Source: Planctomycetota bacterium (GTDB lineage Bacteria; Planctomycetota; JAJSAM01; JAJVHW01). From it: a stretch of 64,000 nucleotides of DNA. This document shows, in pieces, positions 1 through 8,054 of the stretch. The translations under genes and the position numbers were made by a program. The number at the start of each line of letters is the position of its first letter. Position 1 is the first letter of the stretch. The notes beneath the pieces are model-generated. The model saw only the letters and a list, made by a program, of their open reading frames with translations, made no database searches and was not told where the DNA came from. The stretch lies in the NCBI GenBank assembly GCA_021776825.1, contig JAJFFG010000087.1:1-64000 (forward strand), read 5' to 3'.

Positions 1-102
1 GCGCGCGTTGATCTCGACGTTCTGTCCTCGCTCAGGACGGGCCACTCGGCGCGTGGCGTGGTCCCCGCATCCAGGCGGTTCCTGCGCTTCCAGGCGACAG
101 TC

Positions 103-141
103 GTCACGAACTGCGCGAGCCTCATGAATAGGCCGGGCTAG
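103..141. repeat. Terminal remnant of a CTAGCCCG-end inverted-repeat element
   Basis: These 39 bases match the reverse complement of the left end of the element at 24846-25084 at about 31 of 39 positions, including the outer end GCCGGGCTAG. The window therefore probably opens inside, or just beside, a copy of this MITE-like family. The open frame 1-141 (+), ending in the TAG of the repeat, has high GC3 but is best explained as read-through of the element and not as a protein. Confidence 0.55.
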
Positions 142-161
142 CGCACGACTGATCCAACCAC

Positions 162-193
162 ACAGGGCGCGGCGGGAAACCGTCGCGCCCTGT
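162..193 (+). terminator. Strong hairpin, probable terminator
   Basis: A stem of 13 pairs with one mismatch (ACAGGGCGCGGCG against CGTCGCGCCCTGT) closes a six-base loop and is followed by TTTCG on the plus strand. It lies 20 bases after the MITE end and 27 bases past the stop of the minus-strand methyltransferase remnant, so it could stop transcription from either side. The U-tract is short, so intrinsic termination is inferred. Confidence 0.5.
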
Positions 194-219
194 TTCGTTG
201 CGGCGTCGTACCGGCGTCG

Positions 220-492
220 CTACTGCGCGCCGAACTCGGGCGGTCGACGCCCGACCGCGCCGGCGTTCCGGGGGTCGAGGATCGGCTTGCCCATGGGACG
301 CAGCCGCAGCTCGCCGCGGGACAACCGGGACTCGTACGCCTTGCCGACGTTGTACGGCGGCGACGTGACGACGAGCCGGGCACTGCCATCCGGCAATGAG
401 CGCAGGAGCTCGAGGCGATCGCCTACGTGCAGGATGACGTCGGCGTCGCCACCCAACTGCTCGGCGACGCGGAATGGACGTCGGGCGAGCAC
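220..492 (-). pseudogene. Remnant of a site-specific DNA methyltransferase (N-terminal motif, core deleted)
   Basis: The 90-residue frame starts with a typical N-terminus of a beta-class DNA N6-adenine/N4-cytosine methyltransferase: a short strand and HVGD-LELL-SLPDG segment, then motif IV TSPPYNVGKAYE (residues about 44-55). Full-length relatives are about 250-350 residues and continue with the target-recognition domain and the SAM-binding FxGxG motif; none of that is present. The frame passes directly into a short tail (RPMGKPILDPRNAGAVG), which could be the original C-terminus joined by an internal deletion. It follows the glycosyltransferase gene by 9 bases on the same strand. I infer a non-functional relic; a solo peptide is unlikely to methylate DNA. 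Confidence 0.6.
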
Positions 493-501
493 CGAGGAAC
501 G

Positions 502-2457
502 CTATCGCGGAGGTGCGACGAGAAGCGTTCGGTACAGCGAGCTCACGTCAGCGAGCAGGCGCTCCTCCGACCAGCCGGACGTCACGTGACGTCGCGCCGC
601 CGTACCCATGCGGAGCCGGAGGTCGCCGTCCTCGAACAGCCGAACCAACGCAGCGGCCAACGCAGCCGCGTCGCCACGCTCGACCAGCATCCCGGTCTCG
701 CCGTCGAGCACCACCGACGGCACTCCGCCGACGCGGGTCGCCACCGACGGAAGACCGGCCGCGCCCGCCTCGATCAGGGCCACGGGCGTGCCCTCGTTCC
801 GACTCGTGAGGAGCGCGACGTCGGCGGCGCCGAGCCAGCGCTCGATGTCGTCGCGCCACCCGAGGAGGTGCACGCCGTCGGCGCGACGGGCCGTGACGGA
901 CTCGAGCAACGGCCCCCCGCCCACCACGACAAGCGCCGCCGAGGGCAACGCGCGCCGCACGATCTCCCAGGCATCGAGCGCGACCTCCGGCTCCTTGACC
1001 GGAACGAGGCGGCCGAGCATGACGGCGACGGGAGTGTCCTCGCAGACGCCCAGCTCCGCGCGGACGGCCGCACGGTGTTGCCGCGCATCACTCAGTCGCG
1101 CGAGTGGCAGGCCGATGCGCGTCACGCGGACTCGGTCGCTCGGCGCGACGCGATACCGATCGGACACGTCGCGAGCGATCTCGGCGGACACCGCCAGGAC
1201 CCGATCGGTGCGGCGCGCGAGGGCGCGCTCGACCGCGACGACGACGCGCGACATCGCGCTTCCGAAGTACCCGTGGAAGACGTGACCGTGAAACGTGTGT
1301 ACGACGCGTGGAACGCCGCACAGCCACGCCGCCACGCGGCCGAGTGCTCCGGCCTTCGCGGTGTGCGTGTGAACCACATCGGGCCGCACCCGCCGCGTCA
1401 ACGCCAGGACGCCGAAGAACGCCCGCACGTCGTCGACGAGGGACGGTGCGCGTCCGAGTCCCCGGACCCGCTCCGGTACCACTCCCGCGGCAGCGATCGT
1501 CGCGGTCGCCTCGACCTCCCCGGGGCCGACCTGCCCCGTGGCGAGCACGGTATCGAAGCGAGCGGCGAGGCCGCGCGTCAGCAGCACGGCGTTCCACGCC
1601 GGGCCACCCACGTTGAGGCGGGCGATCAGCCGCAGGACCCGCGGACGCCGGCGGACGGGCGGTACTCGCTCGACCGGCCCGGGCACTCGCAGGTGCAGCA
1701 CCACCTCGCTCGCCGCCCGATCGAGTGCGCGTAAGTCCAGCGTCTCGACCGCGCGCGAGGCCGAGACCGACGGCCCGGGAAGCAGCCGCGACAGAGGGAA
1801 CAGCGTGAAGTCGTGGCCGCGCTCCTCCACGAGCTCCAGACCCGCCGCAGTCACCGCCGCGCGCCACTCCGTCCGGCGCCACGTTTGTAGCTCGAGACCC
1901 GACGTCAGGAGTCCGCGCACGCCCGCCGCGCGGGCCGGTGCGCGCAGCGCACGGCGCATCCACCAGTCCGGCGCGCTACGCACAGCGACACTGACGACAA
2001 CGCGACCGCCAGGACGCACGAGGCGCCCCAGTTCGCGAAGCAGACCGGGCAGATCCTCGACGTACGACGCGAGCCCCAACGCGACAGCCGCATTGCACGT
2101 GGCGTCGCGCAGCGGTACGGCGCACGCGTCACCGACGATCGCTCTGGCGCCCCCCTCGCGAGCGCGAGCCAGCATGGCGCGCGAACGATCCACCGCGACC
2201 ACACGACAGCCGCGGTCGCGCAGCGCTCCCGTCAACGGACCGGGTCCGGCGCCGACGTCGACGACGACGGCCCCGGCTGGCAGATCGAGCCAGTCGAGTG
2301 CGATCTCGCGCCGACGTCCTAGGAAGTGCCGATGCCACAGCCCACCGCCCGGAGCGCGCTCGCCACCATATCCCGACACCGTGCGTTCGAAGTACTCGGG
2401 AGCACTGTCGCTGGATGCCACTGGAGGCGCGCCGAGTCGGTCCACCGAGCGCGTCAC
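502..2457 (-). CDS. Methyltransferase-glycosyltransferase (GT4) fusion protein
   Basis: The 651-residue protein joins two enzymes. Residues about 20-215 form a class I SAM-dependent methyltransferase: motif I VVDVGAGPGPL (65-75), acidic post-I residue in VAVDRS, and a methyltransf_11-like LVRPGGRVVVS strand (147-156). Residues about 272-648 form a GT-B fold family 4 glycosyltransferase: N-terminal LNVGGP loop, HTHTAKAG, VVGGGP, and the EX7E pair at E555 and E563 (NEGTPVALIE). No signal peptide or membrane segment is evident, so it probably acts in the cytoplasm on an activated-sugar acceptor, perhaps in polysaccharide or glycolipid synthesis with methylation of the product; the acceptor is unknown. 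Its start overlaps the stop of the upstream arfB-like gene by four bases (ATGA), indicating translational coupling. Confidence 0.85.
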   Translation of the reverse strand: MTRSVDRLGAPPVASSDSAPEYFERTVSGYGGERAPGGGLWHRHFLGRRREIALDWLDLPAGAVVVDVGAGPGPLTGALRDRGCRVVAVDRSRAMLARAREGGARAIVGDACAVPLRDATCNAAVALGLASYVEDLPGLLRELGRLVRPGGRVVVSVAVRSAPDWWMRRALRAPARAAGVRGLLTSGLELQTWRRTEWRAAVTAAGLELVEERGHDFTLFPLSRLLPGPSVSASRAVETLDLRALDRAASEVVLHLRVPGPVERVPPVRRRPRVLRLIARLNVGGPAWNAVLLTRGLAARFDTVLATGQVGPGEVEATATIAAAGVVPERVRGLGRAPSLVDDVRAFFGVLALTRRVRPDVVHTHTAKAGALGRVAAWLCGVPRVVHTFHGHVFHGYFGSAMSRVVVAVERALARRTDRVLAVSAEIARDVSDRYRVAPSDRVRVTRIGLPLARLSDARQHRAAVRAELGVCEDTPVAVMLGRLVPVKEPEVALDAWEIVRRALPSAALVVVGGGPLLESVTARRADGVHLLGWRDDIERWLGAADVALLTSRNEGTPVALIEAGAAGLPSVATRVGGVPSVVLDGETGMLVERGDAAALAAALVRLFEDGDLRLRMGTAARRHVTSGWSEERLLADVSSLYRTLLVAPPR

Positions 2458-2882
2458 TCGCCCGACGGCGGACGACGATTCCGCTTCACGTCACCGCGCT
2501 GCTTCTTGGCCTTCAGACGCCGTTCGCGAGAACCGCGCGTGGGCCGCGTCGCCCGCCGCCGCCGCGGCCGATGAAGGGCGGTGGCGAGCATCTCGCAGAG
2601 TCGGTCGAGGGCCGCTTGCACATTGCGTTCGCGGGTCCGCTCGGACTCCGCGTGCACCACGATCTCGCCGGCCGTCGTCAGACGCGATGCGAGCCGTTCA
2701 CGAATGCGTTCACGATCGAAGTCCGATAGGCCGGGGATGTCCGCGATCGCGATCCGCGCCACCGCCTTCGTCTCGACCTTGTTCACGTTCTGCCCACCCG
2801 GACCGCCGCTGCGCGCGAACGTGATACGCACGGCATCCTCGGGAAAGGGCAGACCGGGCCGCAAGCGGCGCGAAGCGGGCAT
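2454..2882 (-). CDS. arfB: Ribosome-rescue peptidyl-tRNA hydrolase, ArfB/YaeJ family
   Basis: A 142-residue protein with the release-factor catalytic GGQ at residues 29-31 inside SGGPGGQNVNKV. It lacks the stop-codon-recognition domains of RF1/RF2 and ends in a Lys/Arg-rich tail (from about residue 108), the hallmark of ArfB, whose tail enters the empty mRNA channel of stalled ribosomes so that GGQ can hydrolyse the stranded peptidyl-tRNA. Length agrees with the family (about 140). It is the first gene of a two-gene unit with the methyltransferase-glycosyltransferase fusion (4-base overlap) and is divergent from the sigma-like gene at 2998. Whether it is true ArfB or a related short release-factor homologue cannot be settled from sequence alone, but the basic tail favours ArfB. 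Confidence 0.88.
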   Translation of the reverse strand: MPASRRLRPGLPFPEDAVRITFARSGGPGGQNVNKVETKAVARIAIADIPGLSDFDRERIRERLASRLTTAGEIVVHAESERTRERNVQAALDRLCEMLATALHRPRRRRATRPTRGSRERRLKAKKQRGDVKRNRRPPSGE

Positions 2883-2997
2883 GACGGCATGTTCCCGGAG
2901 CCACGCCCCGCCCGCAACGTGCGCGTTAGGGCGAACTCGGGATCGGGGTTTCGGTGGAGTCGCCGCCGGGCTACATTCGAGGTCACGGAGGGCAACC

Positions 2998-3711
2998 GTG
3001 TACGCAGACGATCAGCACGTCGAGACGCCATCCACCGCAGAGTGGAGTGACTTTCGCGACCGAGTTGTTCAACACCGCCAGACCGTCGAGCGCACGCTGC
3101 GCCGCGAGCTCGTCCACGATCCGCGCGCGGGCAGCGTGCGTCTGCAGAACGTCGCGGTGCGCGACCTGGCCGACGAGGCCCTGTGCCAGGTGCTCGACGA
3201 CTGGCGCAGCAAGCCGGGCGGCACTCCCCCGTTCCAGTGGATGCTGAAGCGCGGGCTGCACCTACTGGACGAGACGCTCGATCGAGAGGCACTCGCGGCC
3301 GAGAGTCGCGCCGAGGAGCGCGAGGAACAACGTCGGCTGTTCGCGCACGAGATCCTGCATGACGACGAGGAGCGCGCGCGTTGGCGCGAGATCGCGGGCT
3401 TTGCGACGCGCGCCGCCGCGGACGCGGGGACGGTCGAAACGGGCGACGATCGGCTGCACTTCGACGGCATCGCGTCGTCGCGGAACGCGACGCCGGAGCG
3501 TCAGGTCGAAGCGCTCGAGACGCTGCGCATGCTCGCAGACGCGCTCCTCACGCTGTCGGAGCCACAACGCCGCGCCGTGTCGCATCGGTACCTCGATGGG
3601 CTCGACGTCGACGACGTCGCCTTCCTGCTGGACGTGTCCGCGACCGACGTCGCGATGCATCTGGAGGCGGGACTCGCCGCGTTGCGCGTGGCGCTGGCCG
3701 CACAGGCCTGA
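2998..3711 (+). CDS. Sigma-70/ECF-like regulatory protein
   Basis: The start is GTG at 2998, chosen for a good Shine-Dalgarno sequence (GGAGG at 2986-2990) seven bases upstream; an in-frame ATG further upstream lies antisense to arfB. The 237-residue product has a sigma region 2-like stretch (residues about 50-95, with DLADEALCQVLDDW and a following PFQWMLKRGL) and a region 4-like helix-turn-helix near the C-terminus (about 180-235: LTLSEPQRRAVSHRYL, then DVDDVAFLLDVSATDV). The order and length are those of ECF-type sigma factors, which direct RNA polymerase to stress or envelope regulons. The residues between (about 95-160) are highly charged and unlike a standard linker. No anti-sigma factor lies next to it. 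It could also be an inactive sigma-like protein. Confidence 0.6.
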   Translation: MYADDQHVETPSTAEWSDFRDRVVQHRQTVERTLRRELVHDPRAGSVRLQNVAVRDLADEALCQVLDDWRSKPGGTPPFQWMLKRGLHLLDETLDREALAAESRAEEREEQRRLFAHEILHDDEERARWREIAGFATRAAADAGTVETGDDRLHFDGIASSRNATPERQVEALETLRMLADALLTLSEPQRRAVSHRYLDGLDVDDVAFLLDVSATDVAMHLEAGLAALRVALAAQA

Positions 3712-3802
3712 GAGCTCCCGGCCTGAGGGCACGAGGCCTGACAGCATCGGGCTTGTTAGCTCACCGGGAAACCGACGGGCTGCGCAGTCCGGTCCGGGGT
3801 CG

Positions 3803-3808
3803 TAGACT
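3803..3808 (+). promoter_or_regulatory. Candidate -10 box of a leaderless transcript
   Basis: TAGACT ends six bases before the ATG at 3815, and no Shine-Dalgarno motif is present in between. This is the geometry of a leaderless mRNA whose first base is the start codon. The same arrangement recurs at several other genes of the window (see findings). A -35 element is not obvious, so the call is an inference. Confidence 0.35.
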
Positions 3809-3814
3809 GTCGCG

Positions 3815-5137
3815 ATGATCCGAACCACCGTGCGAGTCCTCGCGTGCCTGGCCGTACTGGCCGTCGCGGGGACGGCCCCGGCGCAGGACGTCCCGCTCGA
3901 CGAGCGGGCCCGCATCGAGGGCTACGTCAAGCTGTTGGGCGACGATGCCGCCGACGTTCGTCAGCGAGCCGAAGACGCGCTCGTCGAGCTGGGTGCGGAC
4001 GTGCGCCCGTTCGTGGTGCTCGCGCTCGAGGACGCGAACACGGAGGTGCGCCATCGGGCCCGCGCCGTGCTCGATCGGCTCGAGGCCGTGGCCAAGAGCG
4101 CCACGGGAGTCGATCTGACCTGGGCCGGTCTACGCGGTGGTCCCGAGCGCACCGGCGTCGCCGGTGGTGACCTGCCCGCCGCGCGCCCCGAGGCCATTTG
4201 GCGCGCGGACGTCCCCCACATCGAGCTCATGCAGGGGTCGGTCGTGCCCGGCCCCGACGTCGTGGCGTGTCTCTCACGCGACGGTGTGATCCGCGGCTTC
4301 GACACCGAGACGGGGAGTTCGCGCTGGCTGGCTCACCTCGATACCGAGATCACCGCCTCGGCCGTCCTCGCCGCCGACCGTCTCGTCGTGCCGACCAAGA
4401 AGGGGCTCATCGCCCTCGACCTCCGCACAGGTCGGAAAGCCTGGGAGCACGTGGCGGACTACGGCTGTGACGCCGCGCCCGCCGTCCGCGGAGGCCGTGT
4501 GTTCGCCGCGTTCAAGAACGACGGCGTCCGCGCGTTCGATCTCGGCACAGGCGAGCAGGAGTTCCGACGCCCGGTCGCGCCGAGCGGCGCGCTGCTCCTC
4601 GACGGCGACGTCCTGATCGTCGGAACTGAGGACGGCGAGCTGCTTCGCATCCACCCCGACTCCGGCCGCGTGGTCTGGCGGAAGGACATCGGCTCGGCGC
4701 CGAACATGGGTCCGACGCTCGGCGCCGAAGGCATCGTCGTCGTGCTGGCCGAGAATCGCTATCTGCGGGCGTTCTCCACCTCACGGGGGCGGCTGCTCTG
4801 GGAGCGACGACTTACAGCCGGCAGTCGTTCGGAGTCACTCGCCGCCGGCGGTGGCCGTCTCTTCCTCAGCGACAGCCGCGGCGCGCTGCTCGGGTTCGAT
4901 GCGGGCACGGGTGTCGCGCTCTGGAACCGGCACGAGGGCATGCTCGAGCTCGGCGGTCCCTGCGTCACATCCGAGCGCGTCTTGTGGGGCGCGCGCGGGC
5001 GGATCGTCTGTCGTTCCGCGCGCTCGGGCACCATCCAGTGGCGCCTCGACCTGCCGGTCCCCGACTGCTCGGTGCCGGCGGCCCGCGACGGAACGGTGTT
5101 CGTGCTGACGGACCGGTCGCTGCTGGCGCTCCGGTAG
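3815..5137 (+). CDS. Secreted HEAT-repeat and PQQ-like beta-propeller protein
   Basis: The 440-residue protein begins with a Sec signal peptide (cleavage likely after APAQ, about residue 24). Residues about 25-90 look like HEAT-type helical repeats (ADVRQRAEDALVELG and NTEVRHRARAVLDRL). The remainder is a beta-propeller of repeating PQQ/BamB-like blades, each ending in motifs such as GFDTETGSSRW, ALDLRTGRKAW and AFDLGTGEQEF. BamB-like proteins scaffold outer-membrane assembly, and PQQ propellers also occur in secreted proteins of unknown role; no quinoprotein catalytic residues are evident, so I infer protein-protein binding in the periplasm or at the cell surface. No ribosome-binding site precedes the ATG. 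Three copies of GGCCTGA occur in the upstream spacer, of unknown meaning. Confidence 0.8.
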   Translation: MIRTTVRVLACLAVLAVAGTAPAQDVPLDERARIEGYVKLLGDDAADVRQRAEDALVELGADVRPFVVLALEDANTEVRHRARAVLDRLEAVAKSATGVDLTWAGLRGGPERTGVAGGDLPAARPEAIWRADVPHIELMQGSVVPGPDVVACLSRDGVIRGFDTETGSSRWLAHLDTEITASAVLAADRLVVPTKKGLIALDLRTGRKAWEHVADYGCDAAPAVRGGRVFAAFKNDGVRAFDLGTGEQEFRRPVAPSGALLLDGDVLIVGTEDGELLRIHPDSGRVVWRKDIGSAPNMGPTLGAEGIVVVLAENRYLRAFSTSRGRLLWERRLTAGSRSESLAAGGGRLFLSDSRGALLGFDAGTGVALWNRHEGMLELGGPCVTSERVLWGARGRIVCRSARSGTIQWRLDLPVPDCSVPAARDGTVFVLTDRSLLALR

Positions 5138-5231
5138 GGCGGGGGGAGCCTCCCCGGCCGCTCGAAGACCTGGACGAGGGAACGGCGTGCCGCCGCAAGC
5201 CCGTCGTCGGGGTCGCGTTGCCAACGATGCC

Positions 5232-5521
5232 GTAGGGGCGGACCCCCTGGTCCGCCCCGCCCGCTGGGGGACGCGCGGGCGAGATGGGTCCGGTGGCGCT
5301 CAGCGAACACTGCCGCTGATGCGGACGGCCATCGGCGAACACCGTCGAAAGGTGATCCCCGGATCCCCCGATCCACGGGGACATCGGGACAGACCCGCTC
5401 GAGTTGCGGCGCCACCGACCGACGGCCGCTCGCGTGACGATCCTCGTGCGCTGAGCGCCACACACCCGAGACGCACGAGCGGAGCGGGTCGGCGCGGGCG
5501 GACCAGGGGGTCCGCCCCTAC
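5232..5521. repeat. 290-bp element with 26-bp hairpin-forming inverted ends, copy 1
   Basis: The bases 5232-5257 and 5496-5521 are perfect 26-bp inverted copies starting GTAGGGGCGGA. Each end is itself a palindrome (GGGCGGACC, four-base loop, GGTCCGCCC). The element fills the 408-bp gap between the convergent genes ending at 5137 and 5546, so the terminal hairpins could serve as bidirectional terminators. A second copy with related ends lies at 15212-15448, also between convergent genes. I see no coding frame inside that resembles a transposase. The layout is that of a MITE or REP-type (REPIN-like) pair. Confidence 0.75.
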
Positions 5522-5545
5522 AGAAGGCTTAGGCCGCGGAGCGGC

Positions 5546-6433
5546 CTAAGCCTTCTTCCGCGTCCGCTTGGCTCCCTTGCCCTTCGCCTTGCGGCCGCTC
5601 TTCTTCGGCGGGCCCGAACCCTCGTAGCCGACGGCCTTGAGTACGAGGTGCGCGGTCTCTTCGATCGCCCGCTGGGTCACGTCGACAACGCGGATGCGGT
5701 TGCGCGCCAAGAGGCGGCGACTCCACATCAGCTCGTCGCGCACGGCCTCGTGATCGTCGTAGGCCATCCGCGTGCCGGGGGCCAAGTAGTCCATTCGTGA
5801 GCGCCGGATCTCAGCCAAGCGTTGCGGATCGATGAACAGGCCGACGACGCGCTCCGGCGGGAGGTCGAGGATCTGCTTCGGGACGGGCTGTCCGTGGACG
5901 AGCGGAACATTGCCGACGCGCCAACCCTCCAGCGCGAGGTAGACGGAGAGCGGTGTCTTGCCGGTGCGTGACACCCCGACCAGGACGAGATCGGCGTGCT
6001 TCAGGCCGTCGAGGTGCTTGCCGTCGTCGTGCATGACGGCGTACTCGACGGCGTCGATGCGGCGGAAGTACGCCTCGTCGATCTTGTGCAGCAGGCCGGG
6101 CTCCTCCTGCGGCTTCTTGCGGAGGAACTGCTCGAGGCTGTCGAGCAGCGGACCGAACAGGTCGAGGGTGTCGACACCGAGGGCCTCGCACTCGTCGACC
6201 ATCATCCTGCGCAGCGGCGTCGCGGCGAACGTGTGGGTCACCAGCGCCCCGCACTCCGCGGCCTCGCCGAGGATGCGCCGTACCTCGGACTTGCGCAGCA
6301 CGTTCGGGAAACGCCGGATCGTGATCTTGCGACCGATGAACTGCTTCAACGCCGCCCGCACGACGCGTGACGCGGTGTCACCCGTCGAGTCCGAGAGAAT
6401 GAAAAGGAACCGCTCGGCACTCACGCCCAGCAC
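5546..6433 (-). CDS. ppsR: Bifunctional kinase/pyrophosphorylase regulating PEP synthase or PPDK (DUF299)
   Basis: The 295-residue protein opens with the family signature (FLFILSDSTGDTA) and carries the P-loop GVSRTGKT at residues 153-160, followed by PLSVYLA. Proteins of this family use ADP to phosphorylate, and phosphate to dephosphorylate, a Thr of phosphoenolpyruvate synthetase or pyruvate phosphate dikinase, switching between glycolysis and gluconeogenesis. The core matches the usual 270-280 residues; the last 20 residues are a Lys/Arg-rich tail. The start used is GTG at 6433, three bases after the stop of an in-frame acidic tail of the upstream gene. The target enzyme gene is not in the window, so PEP synthase versus PPDK cannot be decided; the symbol is provisional. 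Confidence 0.88.
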   Translation of the reverse strand: MLGVSAERFLFILSDSTGDTASRVVRAALKQFIGRKITIRRFPNVLRKSEVRRILGEAAECGALVTHTFAATPLRRMMVDECEALGVDTLDLFGPLLDSLEQFLRKKPQEEPGLLHKIDEAYFRRIDAVEYAVMHDDGKHLDGLKHADLVLVGVSRTGKTPLSVYLALEGWRVGNVPLVHGQPVPKQILDLPPERVVGLFIDPQRLAEIRRSRMDYLAPGTRMAYDDHEAVRDELMWSRRLLARNRIRVVDVTQRAIEETAHLVLKAVGYEGSGPPKKSGRKAKGKGAKRTRKKA

Positions 6434-6436
6434 CGC

Positions 6437-6541
6437 TCACTCGTCGTGGTCGAACTCGTCGTCGTCCTCGAGATCGTCATCGTCGAACTCCTCCTCATCG
6501 AGCTCGCCGCGATCCCGCGACGCCCTCGGGAACGATCCGGG
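6437..6541 (-). other. In-frame acidic extension lying behind the TAG of the upstream gene
   Basis: Directly after the TAG at 6542-6544 the same frame stays open for 34 codons and then ends with TGA at 6437-6439, three bases before the ppsR start. The last 22 codons encode an Asp/Glu-rich tail (EEEFDDDDLEDDDEFDHDE). No ATG, GTG or TTG lies in this stretch, so it could only be made by read-through or as the old C-terminus of the 154-residue protein. Its first third is repeat DNA (6503-6544). Confidence 0.5.
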
Positions 6542-6544
6542 CTA
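6503..6544. repeat. 42-bp remnant of the CTAGCCCG-end element
   Basis: The reverse complement of this stretch matches bases 12450-12492, at the left end of the complete element at 12450-12687, with about 4 mismatches in 42. It includes the sequence that supplies the TAG stop codon of the gene 6542-7006. The other end of the element is not seen, so this is a solo end or an internal deletion. Confidence 0.7.
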
Positions 6545-7006
6545 CGCGGCGCCGAGCTGGTCGACGACGCTCAGGTAGATCTCGAGCGTAGCGTCACGGC
6601 TCTCCTCGTCGACGCCGATGCCGCCCGCTTCCTGCGGGTCGTACACCGCCCAGCCCGTCGCCGCGACGATGGCTCCGAGGACGGCGAACAGACGACCGAA
6701 GAGCGCCTCCGCCTCCTCGGCGTCGGTCGAGTACGCCACCGAGACGCGCGCAAAGCGGGGACCGACATCGGCCCGGAATCCGGCGCCATCGGCCACGACC
6801 AGTGTGGCATCGGGACCGTCCGACGGGGGCTGGAGCGCAGGATCGGCGGCGCGCGCGACGGCGGCGATCTCGTCGCGGCGAGCGAGTCCGTCCGCCGACG
6901 TGTCGGGGCGTTGATGCCCGCCGGCCAGGCGCACGACGAGCGCTTCGGCACACTCCTCGAGGTCGCCCCCGGGAGGCACGGGCAGGGCCAGCAACTCGTA
7001 GCTCAT
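6542..7006 (-). CDS. Conserved-looking hypothetical protein, 154 residues
   Basis: I do not recognise a family. The product begins MSYELLALPVPPGGD, has no signal peptide or membrane segment, is acidic, and contains alternating hydrophobic stretches (SVAYSTDAEEAEALFGRLFAVLG, quoted as its middle helix VAYSTDAEEAEALFG) suggesting a small alpha/beta fold. Strong GC3 bias supports it being translated. The stop codon lies inside a repeat remnant (6503-6544) and the frame continues behind it into an Asp/Glu-rich tail, so the native protein may once have been about 188 residues. It precedes ppsR on the same strand and may share its transcript. Confidence 0.6.
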   Translation of the reverse strand: MSYELLALPVPPGGDLEECAEALVVRLAGGHQRPDTSADGLARRDEIAAVARAADPALQPPSDGPDATLVVADGAGFRADVGPRFARVSVAYSTDAEEAEALFGRLFAVLGAIVAATGWAVYDPQEAGGIGVDEESRDATLEIYLSVVDQLGAA

Positions 7007-7091
7007 CGCGGTCGGGTTATCGCGCGCCGCAGGCCGAGGCGCCAGAGCAAACGCGCCAGAACGAACACAGTGGCGGTGCTCCGCGACGTGG

Positions 7092-8054
7092 TCAGTCCAG
7101 TCGTGGACCCGGCACGACCACCTGGTCGCCTGGGAAGATGCCGTACTCGATCACCACGTCATCGCCCTCGAGACCCCCGGCCTTGACGGTGCGCTCGAGG
7201 ACCTCGCCGTCCTCCCACACGCGCACGATCGCCGCATCGCCTTCGTACCGAACCGCACCGCGCGGCACGAGACCGACGACCCGCTTCGTCGAGGGCAGCA
7301 TCAGCCGGCCCGAGAGCTCGTTCTCGATGCCGTCGTGCTCCTCGAGACCGACGATCACAGTGACGTGGCCCCCGACCTGCGGGAGTGGCTTTCCGAGCAG
7401 CTCGTCATGCGCGGTCACGGTTCCGGTGACCGTGCCGAGGTCGTCAACGAGCTCGACCTCGACCTTCGCGCCAATGTTGGCACTCGCGGCCGCGACGTCT
7501 TCGGGGACGAGCGCCACGAAGCTAAAGCTCGATCGGTCGGTGATCACGACGAGCGGGATGCCGACGTCGAACGGGACCTGACCGATCTCGGTCCAGATCG
7601 TGAGGACCTGACCGTCGGCCGGCGCTCGCAGCACCACGTTCTCGAGGTAGTGCTCGAAGCGCGCGATATTCGCCGTGTCCTTCCGCTCACGCGCTTCGGT
7701 CAGCGCCTTCTCCACCTGCTCGCGATCCAGCGTGATGAGCGGCTCGCCCTTGTCGACGAACTCACCGTGCTCGCGATGCACGCGCACGACCGGAACCCGC
7801 ATCCCCTCGGGGGCGCGGATCTCGTGCGTGCCCTCGGCCGAGACGCGGCCCTTGAAGCCCTGGCGCACGACCATCTGATGCTCGCGCACCGACTGGAAGT
7901 GCTCGCCGCGGAGCAGGTCGTTCGGCGCGACGGCGTCCGTCTCCTCGAACACTCGCTCATCCGGAGCCATCACCAGTCGGTAGCCCGAGTACGCGAGCAT
8001 CCCGATGCCGGCCAGCGCCAGCGCCAACGGCCACATGCGTCGTACGTCGCTCAT
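7092..8054 (-). CDS. Membrane fusion protein / HlyD-like periplasmic adaptor
   Basis: Start ATG at 8054 overlaps the stop of the M55 peptidase by four bases (ATGA); an earlier in-frame start lies inside that gene. The 320-residue protein has one N-terminal membrane segment (residues about 5-23) and then an adaptor layout: first half of a lipoyl-like barrel-sandwich (GTHEIRAPEGMRVPVVRVH), a short helical hairpin (EQVEKALTEARERKDTANIA), second half (VVLRAPADGQVLTIWTEIGQ) and beta-barrel domains. Such adaptors bridge an inner-membrane pump to an outer-membrane channel in RND, ABC or type I systems. No pump or TolC gene is adjacent, and the helical hairpin is shorter than in typical exporters, so the partner is unknown. 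Confidence 0.75.
   Translation of the reverse strand: MSDVRRMWPLALALAGIGMLAYSGYRLVMAPDERVFEETDAVAPNDLLRGEHFQSVREHQMVVRQGFKGRVSAEGTHEIRAPEGMRVPVVRVHREHGEFVDKGEPLITLDREQVEKALTEARERKDTANIARFEHYLENVVLRAPADGQVLTIWTEIGQVPFDVGIPLVVITDRSSFSFVALVPEDVAAASANIGAKVEVELVDDLGTVTGTVTAHDELLGKPLPQVGGHVTVIVGLEEHDGIENELSGRLMLPSTKRVVGLVPRGAVRYEGDAAIVRVWEDGEVLERTVKAGGLEGDDVVIEYGIFPGDQVVVPGPRLD

Noticed and set aside
1..141. Open frame at the window start ending in TAG at 139-141, high GC3
   Set aside because: Its last 13 codons are the end of the CTAGCCCG repeat family; such read-through frames recur at other copies, and no domain is recognisable.
427..1734. 435-codon plus-strand frame
   Set aside because: Antisense to the methyltransferase-glycosyltransferase gene and rich in His/Arg, a normal shadow in GC-rich DNA.
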